Below, in pieces: positions 23,402-28,800 of a DNA stretch of 28,800 nt. Source of the stretch: an uncultured Ruminococcus sp. (GTDB lineage Bacteria; Bacillota; Clostridia; Oscillospirales; Ruminococcaceae); the NCBI GenBank assembly GCA_900543105.1, contig UQQA01000014.1, positions 1 to 28,800 of the forward strand. Reading direction: 5' to 3'. Numbering within the stretch: position 1 is the stretch's first letter; every line of letters starts with the position of its first letter. The notes beneath the pieces were generated by a model that saw only the letters and a list, made by a program, of their open reading frames with translations, was not told the DNA's origin and searched no databases. A program made the position numbers and the translations under genes.

Positions 23402-24691
23402 TTATTTTAACTGACTTTTTATGCTTTTTTCAAAGTAGAAAGCCTTTGCACCGTGCTTCGGGAGCTTGACTTCAAAGCTGCCATCTGCACTTACGCTCTC
23501 ACCGCTCCAAAGCTCCTTGCCGCTGACCTTCCCGTATATCTCAGCCGCTTCAAGGTCAACATTCATCACGCCGTCATTATCGCCTGCATTGAAAACAGCC
23601 GCATAATATCCGCCCTCGGAGCTGAATGCTGTCCAGAGGATATACTCGTTTCCGTCTGCATTTCTGCGGTAAACGGGACGGGAATGACGTGAATTATGAT
23701 GCATTTTGATAATGTCCTCATTCGTGAGAAGGCTCATCGTGAATTTATCAAAGCCCGTCATTTCGCCGCCTATCATGAGCGGTGAGCGGAAGATGCTCCA
23801 AAGCGTCATCATCGTCACCTGCTCGTCCTCGGTGAACTTCGTGCGGATAGACTTGTCATAATCCTGAAGAATAGGTCCTATCGGGAGCATATCAGCATCG
23901 GGCCAATGTCCTGCACCCGTATGTATGCACCACTTTTCAGCACGTTCAAACATCGCATAAAGCAGTTCCCACTTGTCCCAGAAATCATCGGTGATTCGCC
24001 ACATATTCGCCGTCTGCTTGTAAAGTTCAGCCTTTTCGATAAGCGCAGGTCCGGGCGAAAGGCTCAGTATCATATCTCTTCCGCAGCCGTGCAAAGCACC
24101 GGAGAGCATAACAAGCTCGGCTTCTTCGTGCGGAAGCTCACGGGCAATGTCGTCAACCTTTATAAAGTCAACGCCCCATTCTTTATACAGCTCAAAGATG
24201 CTGTTGTAATATTCCTGCGCACCGTCCTTGGTCGGATCAACGCCGTACATATCCGTGTTCCAGTGGCAAATGCTGTCCGTCTTTGCGATCTGACGGGCGG
24301 TAATGTCCGTTCCCTTTATGCGTGTGTTGCGGTGAACAGCCTGACGTGGGATACCTCGCATAATATGTATGCCGAATTTAAGTCCGAGTGAATGAACATA
24401 TTCCGCAAGCGGTGCAAAACCTTTTCCGTCCTTTGCCGACGGGAAACGTTCCTCGGCAGGGATAAGACGTGAATATTCGTCCATGCAAAGTTCCGTGAAC
24501 GGCTGATATTCGTGGTTCGGCGCTGTCGGGTTGCTCCACTGGATATCAACTACGATATATTCCCAGCCGTACTGTTTAAGATTTTTCGCCATAAATTCAG
24601 CGTTCTTGCGAACGGTCTCTTCATCGACAGCCGCACCGTAGCAGTCCCAGCTGTTCCAGCCCATAGGCGCTGTAAGCAAATTCTTATTCAT
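23402..24691 (-). CDS. GH27 family alpha-galactosidase-like glycoside hydrolase
   Basis: This 429-residue cytosolic protein has a TIM barrel of the GH27 type. The family start motif APMGWNSWDCYG is at residues 8-19 and VVDIQW follows at about 47-52. The nucleophile is the Asp of DFIKVDDIAREL (YLKYDNC in classical alpha-galactosidases) and the acid/base Asp lies in WRITDDFWDKW. A C-terminal beta-sandwich domain ends the protein. GH27 includes alpha-galactosidases, beta-L-arabinopyranosidases and some dextran enzymes; the changed nucleophile loop makes the exact activity uncertain. In a GH43-rich operon, removal of galactose or arabinopyranose from hemicellulose fragments is likely. The ATG follows AAAGGAG and lies 14 nt after the xylosidase gene. 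Confidence 0.87.
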   Translation of the reverse strand: MNKNLLTAPMGWNSWDCYGAAVDEETVRKNAEFMAKNLKQYGWEYIVVDIQWSNPTAPNHEYQPFTELCMDEYSRLIPAEERFPSAKDGKGFAPLAEYVHSLGLKFGIHIMRGIPRQAVHRNTRIKGTDITARQIAKTDSICHWNTDMYGVDPTKDGAQEYYNSIFELYKEWGVDFIKVDDIARELPHEEAELVMLSGALHGCGRDMILSLSPGPALIEKAELYKQTANMWRITDDFWDKWELLYAMFERAEKWCIHTGAGHWPDADMLPIGPILQDYDKSIRTKFTEDEQVTMMTLWSIFRSPLMIGGEMTGFDKFTMSLLTNEDIIKMHHNSRHSRPVYRRNADGNEYILWTAFSSEGGYYAAVFNAGDNDGVMNVDLEAAEIYGKVSGKELWSGESVSADGSFEVKLPKHGAKAFYFEKSIKSQLK

Positions 24692-24705
24692 ACAGAAAAC
24701 TCCTT

Positions 24706-26181
24706 TTATTTGTATTTTACATTAAGCTCGGTGAACTCTGCCGTATTGTTTCCGACAGCATAAAGTCCGAGAACAACGCCCGTAAAGCCGCCTGAAACTT
24801 CGCTTGAAAGATACTTCGACTGACCGCCGCCGAGATGTATCTTCTTTCCGTTGTCGTTGACGAAGAAGTTATAGAAAACGCTGTCCGAAACAATTTCAAG
24901 CTTTGCCGATGCGCCCGAGAGTCTGACCGTGTTCTGAATGTGCTTTACGCCGCCGATGTTGAGCTTCAGAACCGCTTCAAAACCGTCCTCGCAGGCTCTT
25001 ACGGCAACATCGTAATGCTCATTTTCGCACATATAAACAGTTACGCCCGCTTCGCCCTTGTCGATGCTGACATTGACGCTGTAATCCATATCAAAATCAC
25101 GCTGACGCAAAGCAATAAATGTCGGTGAATCGACTTCTTCGAGGGTGATATCAGTTCCCTTGAGAATCGCCTTGTCCGAAAGGCTGTAATTCTCAAAATG
25201 AGGGTGACGGAGATAGCACCAGTCGATGTTCCAATCGGTGTTTTCAAAGGTGTAAAGCTTCTTTTCTGTCTGCTCGAAATCACCGCTTATCTCATACCCG
25301 AAATCGGTAGTTCCGTCATTACCTGCGGTGAACCAGCCGTCCTTATCGAAAGCAACGGGAGTGAGGAATATCTCACGTCCGAGGTGGTGATACGGCTGCC
25401 AGATATGTATCTGTCTGAAACCGAGTGTGAGTATATGCCAGCCGCCGTTCCTGTCACGGATAAGGTCGCCGTGACCGATGCCCTGAATGATGAAAGGAGC
25501 TTTGTTTCTGTTGGTAAGCACGGGGTTATGTGCGTAATTTTCAAATTTTCCCCAAACAGAATCGGAGCGTGAATATGTTACCATGTGACCATATTCCGTG
25601 CCGCCCTCGGCTGCCATAAGATAATATTTTCCGTCTATCTTGTACATATGAGGGCTTTCGAGGTAACGTCCGCCCGAGCCTTTCCATATACATTTGCTCG
25701 GAGAAAGCTTCCTGCCCGTTGCAATGTCGATCCGGCACTGGATAACTCCGCCCTCGCCTTCATCGTCCTGACCGTTGCTGAGGAAGTACACCTTTCCGTC
25801 ATCATCGAAAAGAAGTGACGGATCGATGCCCGACTGGTCAACGAAGATCGGTTCAGACCATTCGCCGTAGATATCATCAGTGTAAACGTAGAAATTCTGG
25901 TGGGTCGTATCGTTGGTCGTTACCATATAAAATCTGCCGTTATTGTATCTTATCGTTGGAGCAAAAACGCCGCCCGAGCTGTTGATCTTTTCGAGCATTA
26001 CCTGACTTTTTCGGGTAAGGACGTGACCTATCTGCTTCCAGTTCACAAGGTCGTCGCTCTCGAAAAGCGGCACTCCGGGGAAATACTGGAACGAGCTTGA
26101 AACGAGATAATATTTTCCGTTTGCCTCGCACACGGACGGGTCGGGGTAAAAGCCTTTGATTATCGGATTTGTGTACTTCAT
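24706..26181 (-). CDS. GH43 family beta-xylosidase / alpha-L-arabinofuranosidase
   Basis: The 491-residue protein matches the GH43 beta-xylosidase group (XynB-like). The general base is the Asp in GFYPDPSVCEANGKYYLV near the N-terminus, the second Asp is in IDPSLLFDDDGKVYFLSNG, and the acid Glu is in YLESPHMYKIDGKYYLMAAEGG. A C-terminal beta-sandwich (about 310-491), typical of this group, helps form the active site. There is no signal peptide, so it probably trims imported xylo-oligosaccharides in the cytosol. It is the first gene of the hydrolase operon. Its ATG follows AGGAGAG, and a consensus promoter embedded in a terminator hairpin lies upstream. Confidence 0.92.
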   Translation of the reverse strand: MKYTNPIIKGFYPDPSVCEANGKYYLVSSSFQYFPGVPLFESDDLVNWKQIGHVLTRKSQVMLEKINSSGGVFAPTIRYNNGRFYMVTTNDTTHQNFYVYTDDIYGEWSEPIFVDQSGIDPSLLFDDDGKVYFLSNGQDDEGEGGVIQCRIDIATGRKLSPSKCIWKGSGGRYLESPHMYKIDGKYYLMAAEGGTEYGHMVTYSRSDSVWGKFENYAHNPVLTNRNKAPFIIQGIGHGDLIRDRNGGWHILTLGFRQIHIWQPYHHLGREIFLTPVAFDKDGWFTAGNDGTTDFGYEISGDFEQTEKKLYTFENTDWNIDWCYLRHPHFENYSLSDKAILKGTDITLEEVDSPTFIALRQRDFDMDYSVNVSIDKGEAGVTVYMCENEHYDVAVRACEDGFEAVLKLNIGGVKHIQNTVRLSGASAKLEIVSDSVFYNFFVNDNGKKIHLGGGQSKYLSSEVSGGFTGVVLGLYAVGNNTAEFTELNVKYK

Positions 26182-26209
26182 AATACTCTCTCCTAAAAAG
26201 TTTCTTATA

Positions 26210-26252
26210 CAAAAAAATAAGACATTACCGTCTTTATCAGTAATGTCTTATT
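26210..26252 (-). terminator. Terminator hairpin of bioY-DUF1284, overlapping the hydrolase operon promoter
   Basis: On the minus strand AATAAGACATTAC (26252-26240) pairs perfectly with GTAATGTCTTATT (26228-26216) across an 11-nt loop, then TTTTTT. It ends transcripts from the DUF1284 gene. The -10 box of the next promoter overlaps the outer 5' arm. Confidence 0.85.
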
Positions 26253-26278
26253 ATACCATATCAATAAATTTATGTCAA
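26250..26278 (-). promoter_or_regulatory. Consensus promoter of the glycoside hydrolase operon
   Basis: On the minus strand, a perfect TTGACA (26273-26278), a 17-nt spacer and a perfect TATAAT (26250-26255). The start is predicted near 26244, inside the 5' arm of the terminator hairpin, so the operon mRNA would carry only part of the stem. Confidence 0.82.
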
Positions 26279-26314
26279 TGATGCAAAGTGTTTTTTGGCA
26301 CTGATATTTTATGC

Positions 26315-26692
26315 TTATTGATCTCTGCCGCAAATGCTGTACCACTGGCAGTCACCGCAAACTTCGGAGAGTTTTTTCGCGCCGATTATGTTATCGTGAA
26401 CAAGCTTTGAAAACTCTTTCCAGTGAAGTTCCGTTCCGCTTTTTATTCCGCAGCGTTCAAGAACGGCGCTGTCATATCCTGCGACCTTTCCGAGAGAACT
26501 GCAAACTCCGCCGTCGTTGTGAGGGCAGGCTTTGCAAACTTCATCTGCACAGTCTACTATTTTCACAACAGGGTCTTTTTCGAGCAGCATTTTCTTTTCA
26601 GCCATATTCGCCGTAAAAGAATCGCTGTAGCCTTTTCCCTCGAAAAAGCTCATACAAAGTCCGTGGTGCGCCCTTACATTAAAGCTTGACAT
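26315..26692 (-). CDS. DUF1284 family Cys-rich protein
   Basis: This 125-residue protein matches DUF1284 with the signatures VRAHHGLCMSFFEGKGYS (residues 6-23) and VCGDCQWYSICG near the end. It has nine cysteines, with C48-x4-C53-x2-C56-x7-C64 and C112-x2-C115-x5-C121, a pattern that suggests metal or iron-sulfur binding (inference). The function of the family is not established. Its start lies 14 nt inside the end of bioY, so the two are co-translated under the BirA-like operators, which hints at a link to biotin or its precursors. There is no signal peptide. A terminator follows. Confidence 0.85.
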   Translation of the reverse strand: MSSFNVRAHHGLCMSFFEGKGYSDSFTANMAEKKMLLEKDPVVKIVDCADEVCKACPHNDGGVCSSLGKVAGYDSAVLERCGIKSGTELHWKEFSKLVHDNIIGAKKLSEVCGDCQWYSICGRDQ

Positions 26693-27257
26693 ACTTTTTG
26701 AGCTGCTTTGTAAGAACGATAGCGAGTGCGATCTTTATGCAGTCAGGAATGATGAACGGGAATACGCACCAGCCGAGAGCTGTCATAAGTCCGATAGGTT
26801 CTGTATTCTTTGCATAAACGATCATGAACCAAGCTGTTCCGAATGCATAGCAAACGAGAAGTCCGATAACCATTGCAATGATCATTATCGGGAGCTTTTC
26901 ACCGAATGCTGCGGTCATTGCCCAATAAACAAGACCCGAAAGCAGGAATCCCACTATGTAGCCGCCCGTTGTTCCGAAAAGAACACCTATACCGCCGCTG
27001 AAACCTGCGAAAACAGGAACTCCGACTGCGCCGAGAAGAATATAGACGAGAACCGAGATAGTTCCCTTCTTGCCGCCGAGAAGTCCGACTGCCATAAACA
27101 CGCCGAATGTCTGGAGCGTGAACGGAACTGTTGTCGGAATGGATATCCACGAGCAAACAGCGATAATTACCGCCATAAGAGCAGTGAAAACGAGTTCCTT
27201 TGTTGTTATTTTGCTTTTGGTGAACTCTGCACCAACGTTTTCTGTTATATCTGCCAT
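26679..27257 (-). CDS. bioY: Biotin transporter BioY (ECF substrate-binding S component)
   Basis: BioY is the membrane S component that captures biotin and works with a shared ECF energising module (EcfA/A'/T) that is not in this window. The 192-residue protein has about six hydrophobic segments. Family motifs include VPFTLQTFGVFMAVGLLGGK (about 45-64), VYILLGAVGVPVFAGFSGGIG and GGYIVGFLLSG. The ATG at 27257 follows GAGGAGG; an in-frame TTG 9 codons upstream overlaps nothing useful and is rejected. Biotin repression is likely, because the promoter lies between two BirA-like inverted repeats. It is followed by the overlapping DUF1284 gene. Confidence 0.94.
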   Translation of the reverse strand: MADITENVGAEFTKSKITTKELVFTALMAVIIAVCSWISIPTTVPFTLQTFGVFMAVGLLGGKKGTISVLVYILLGAVGVPVFAGFSGGIGVLFGTTGGYIVGFLLSGLVYWAMTAAFGEKLPIMIIAMVIGLLVCYAFGTAWFMIVYAKNTEPIGLMTALGWCVFPFIIPDCIKIALAIVLTKQLKKYVKL

Positions 27258-27284
27258 ACAGATACAAACCTCCTCAAATCCCAA

Positions 27285-27316
27285 TTGTCTACCAATCAGT
27301 TTATTTTAGTTTACAA
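27285..27316 (-). promoter_or_regulatory. BirA-like operator 1 for bioY
   Basis: On the minus strand TTGTAAACT, a 14-nt spacer and GGTAGACAA form an inverted repeat of the BirA operator type (TTGT-N2-AC half-sites). It covers the predicted transcription start of bioY. Confidence 0.68.
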
Positions 27317-27321
27317 CAATT

Positions 27322-27350
27322 ATTATACGATATCCCCAATAAATTGTCAA
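27322..27350 (-). promoter_or_regulatory. Consensus sigma-A promoter of bioY
   Basis: On the minus strand, a perfect TTGACA (27345-27350), a 17-nt spacer and a perfect TATAAT (27322-27327), between the two operator-like repeats. Confidence 0.85.
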
Positions 27351-27375
27351 CTGTTTCGCCAGTAAAAGTAGACAA
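27344..27375 (-). promoter_or_regulatory. BirA-like operator 2 overlapping the bioY -35 box
   Basis: On the minus strand TTGTCTACT, a 14-nt spacer and AGTTGACAA form a second inverted repeat with the same half-site type and spacing as operator 1. Its inner half-site contains the TTGACA -35 hexamer. Confidence 0.62.
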
Positions 27376-27405
27376 TCCGGCGACTTTTAACACTAATTTA
27401 AAAAT

Positions 27406-27439
27406 GTCTATTGAAATAGACGTTTTTATATGTTATAAT
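27406..27439 (+). promoter_or_regulatory. Promoter of the DUF308 gene with a small dyad over the -35
   Basis: TTGAAA (27411-27416), a 17-nt spacer and a perfect TATAAT (27434-27439). A GTCTAT (27406-27411) / ATAGAC (27416-27421) inverted repeat frames the -35 and may be an operator. Confidence 0.65.
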
Positions 27440-27471
27440 GTATCCAAATCCAGCAAAGGAGACAGCACTAT

Positions 27472-28056
27472 ATGAAAACGAAAACAAATAAACTTGCACT
27501 TTTCATCGCACCCGTTCTGACAGTTATTGTAGGAATAATACTTATTGCGAATTCGGTTCAGGCTACCGTTGTGATATGCCGTGTTATCGGCATAATCCTG
27601 CTTATGAGCGGACTTTTCTTCACGGGAGCTTCCCTGCTCAATATGAACTCGCCCGTCCGGAAATTCAACCTTGTTCCGGGTCTTATACAGCTTCTTCTCG
27701 GACTTTTTATCACGATACGCCCCGACAGGATAGTCGGTTTCATCACTATTGTAATAGGTGTCGTTGTCCTCGTCCAGAGCTTCGGTATTCTCGAACACGG
27801 ACTTGAAACGAAATTTCTCGGTTACAAACTATGGTGGATAACAGCGCTCTTTGCGGTGGTTATGGCTGTACTCGGAATCGTAATTATCGTAAATCCGTTC
27901 GGCGCAGTTTCCGTTGCAATGAAGTTCACGGGCTTCGTTCTTATCGTTCAGGGCATCACTGATGCGGTGACACGCTACAGAGCGGACAAGATCATTGAAA
28001 AGCTCAAAAAGCAGGCAAACGGCGATTATATTGATGCCGATTATACTATAAAATAA
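27472..28056 (+). CDS. DUF308 / HdeD-like membrane protein
   Basis: The 194-residue protein has six hydrophobic segments arranged as two repeats of three (about 8-66 and 68-170), with the motif IRPDRIVGFITIVIGVVVLVQS in the middle and NPFGAVSVAMKFTGFVLIVQGI repeating the pattern. This is the layout of DUF308/HdeD-type proteins, which are linked to acid resistance in E. coli but have no known activity in Clostridia. The C-terminus is cytosolic and ends in an acidic stretch (GDYIDADYTIK). The ATG follows AAAGGAG with 10-nt spacing. It has its own promoter and a terminator. Confidence 0.83.
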   Translation: MKTKTNKLALFIAPVLTVIVGIILIANSVQATVVICRVIGIILLMSGLFFTGASLLNMNSPVRKFNLVPGLIQLLLGLFITIRPDRIVGFITIVIGVVVLVQSFGILEHGLETKFLGYKLWWITALFAVVMAVLGIVIIVNPFGAVSVAMKFTGFVLIVQGITDAVTRYRADKIIEKLKKQANGDYIDADYTIK

Positions 28057-28071
28057 GCAAAATAAACAAAC

Positions 28072-28105
28072 AGCCTTTGCAAACCTTAAGCAAAGGCTTT
28101 ATTTC
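28072..28105. terminator. Bidirectional terminator between DUF308 and thioesterase genes
   Basis: A 9-bp perfect stem, AGCCTTTGC (28072-28080) with GCAAAGGCT (28090-28098), and a 9-nt loop. The T-tract is interrupted on both sides, so it is of moderate strength. It separates two convergent genes. Confidence 0.75.
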
Positions 28106-28571
28106 AGAACATTTCTTTTCTTCGCTGCTTGCGTATCTCGGCACGCTTTTCGGCGAGCGTCCACTCGGCTTTTTCTTCCTCCGTTTCAAGCTTTAAACGA
28201 GGAACTTCAACGGGCTTTTCATTCTCATCAATTGCGATGATTATAACATAAGCAGTGTTGATGAGCGTTCTGCTTGAATCAAGGTGCTCAACGTATGTTT
28301 CAACGCAGACCTCCATTGAAGTTCTGCCGACGTAGGTTATTCTTCCGCAGAGGATAACGGTATCGTTGAGGTGCGCAGGCGCTCTGAATGTGAGCGTATC
28401 AACAACAGCGGTCGTGACATTTCTTCCCGAATGGCGGCGTGCAACGACGGACGCAACAATATCTATCCATTCCATTAATCTTCCGCCGAAAAGACGGTTG
28501 TAGCCGTTCATATCCTTTTGTGTGAGGATCTGGACCTGCTCCGCATACGAATCTTTAACTGATTTTTCCAT
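28104..28571 (-). CDS. Acyl-CoA thioesterase (hotdog fold, YciA/ACOT type)
   Basis: This 155-residue cytosolic enzyme hydrolyses acyl-CoA thioesters to free acids and CoA. The hotdog signature NGYNRLFGGRLMEWIDIVAS is at residues 22-41, followed by TTAVVDTLTFRAPAHLNDTV, where the conserved Asp and the substrate-loop residues lie. A charged C-terminal helix (about 130-155) rich in Glu, Lys and Arg follows the fold. The ATG follows AAAGGAAG. It is divergent from the truncated gene at the window edge, with starts about 30 nt apart. The preferred acyl chain cannot be judged from sequence. Confidence 0.9.
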   Translation of the reverse strand: MEKSVKDSYAEQVQILTQKDMNGYNRLFGGRLMEWIDIVASVVARRHSGRNVTTAVVDTLTFRAPAHLNDTVILCGRITYVGRTSMEVCVETYVEHLDSSRTLINTAYVIIIAIDENEKPVEVPRLKLETEEEKAEWTLAEKRAEIRKQRRKEMF

Positions 28572-28601
28572 AAAACAACTTCCTTTAATTTTGGTGATAT
28601 T

Positions 28602-28800
28602 TTGGACAGAGAAAAATATTTTTACGCTCTTTCAAAGGTTCTTGACGGCGAACACAAAAGAGCAGGAATAGGAACTTACGGCGAAAAGACCGTTCATTCC
28701 GTTTTGAAAAATTACTTTGAGCCGTTCGAGGACAGCCACGAGCAAAAGGTCGGCGGTTTCGTAGCCGATATCGTCGGCGAAAACGGCATCATAGAGATAC
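28602..28800 (+). CDS. N-terminal part of a putative PD-(D/E)XK nuclease-like protein, cut by the window end
   Basis: An open frame of 66 codons runs off the window with no stop. I start it at TTG (28602), five bases after GGTGA; no ATG is available nearby. The fragment reads as a short helix, then a GIGTYGEKTVHSVLKNYFEP segment, then VGGFVADIVGENGIIEI. The D-I-V ... E-I ending resembles the acidic core of PD-(D/E)XK nucleases (Asp ... Glu-x-Gln/Lys), but the decisive residues lie beyond the window. Protein sequence is plausible and codon use matches the neighbours. It is divergent from the thioesterase. Function remains uncertain. Confidence 0.6.
   Translation, partial: MDREKYFYALSKVLDGEHKRAGIGTYGEKTVHSVLKNYFEPFEDSHEQKVGGFVADIVGENGIIEI

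Overview
The window looks like a chromosomal segment of an endospore-forming, low-to-moderate GC Clostridia, most likely a Ruminococcus-like member of the Oscillospiraceae. This placement is inferred from gene content: an uninterrupted sigma-K gene, a GerA/GerB/GerC germinant-receptor operon, SpmA/SpmB, an AbrB regulator, Shine-Dalgarno-led genes, and intracellular plant-polysaccharide hydrolases. No tRNA, rRNA, CRISPR array, transposase or prophage gene was seen.

Layout. (1) 53-5545, minus strand: one operon from a consensus promoter at 5577-5605, reading murD, two tandem M42 aminopeptidases, a GNAT acetyltransferase and a methionine gamma-lyase-family PLP enzyme. (2) 5665-7203, plus strand: a SpoVB/MurJ-like flippase with a terminator. 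(3) 7301-10326: a 52-residue Cys/Asn-rich membrane peptide, sigma-K, a PDZ-less membrane HtrA protease and a DUF368 (PopT-type) transporter. Two related long-palindrome repeats flank the sigK-htrA pair. (4) 10495-12068: a small two-helix membrane protein and a YkuI-like EAL protein. (5) 12063-18003: a spore-linked block with DUF4363 and DUF421, divergent gerABC, and convergent spmAB. (6) 18445-19860: an AbrB-type regulator with a zinc-ribbon-like tail and a long structured leader, then an HD-GYP c-di-GMP phosphodiesterase. (7) 19900-26181, minus strand: an AraC regulator and a four-gene glycoside hydrolase operon (GH43, GH27, GH43, lipoprotein GH5). (8) 26315-28800: DUF1284 and bioY behind two BirA-like operators, a divergent DUF308 membrane protein, an acyl-CoA thioesterase and the start of a putative nuclease-fold gene.

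How the genes work together. Much of regions 3-6 concerns late sporulation, spore-core maturation and germination, with c-di-GMP turnover genes interspersed. Region 7 is a local degradation unit for plant cell-wall oligosaccharides: the GH5 is predicted to be surface-anchored and the other three enzymes cytoplasmic, with no transporter in the window.

The most unusual signals are regulatory. Two promoters, one for araC and one for the hydrolase operon, overlap the 5' arm of near-identical terminator hairpins. A perfect 16-bp hairpin hides the ribosome binding site of an internal hydrolase gene. The bioY promoter sits between two inverted-repeat operators. Three convergent gene pairs overlap at their 3' ends with no terminator visible between them.
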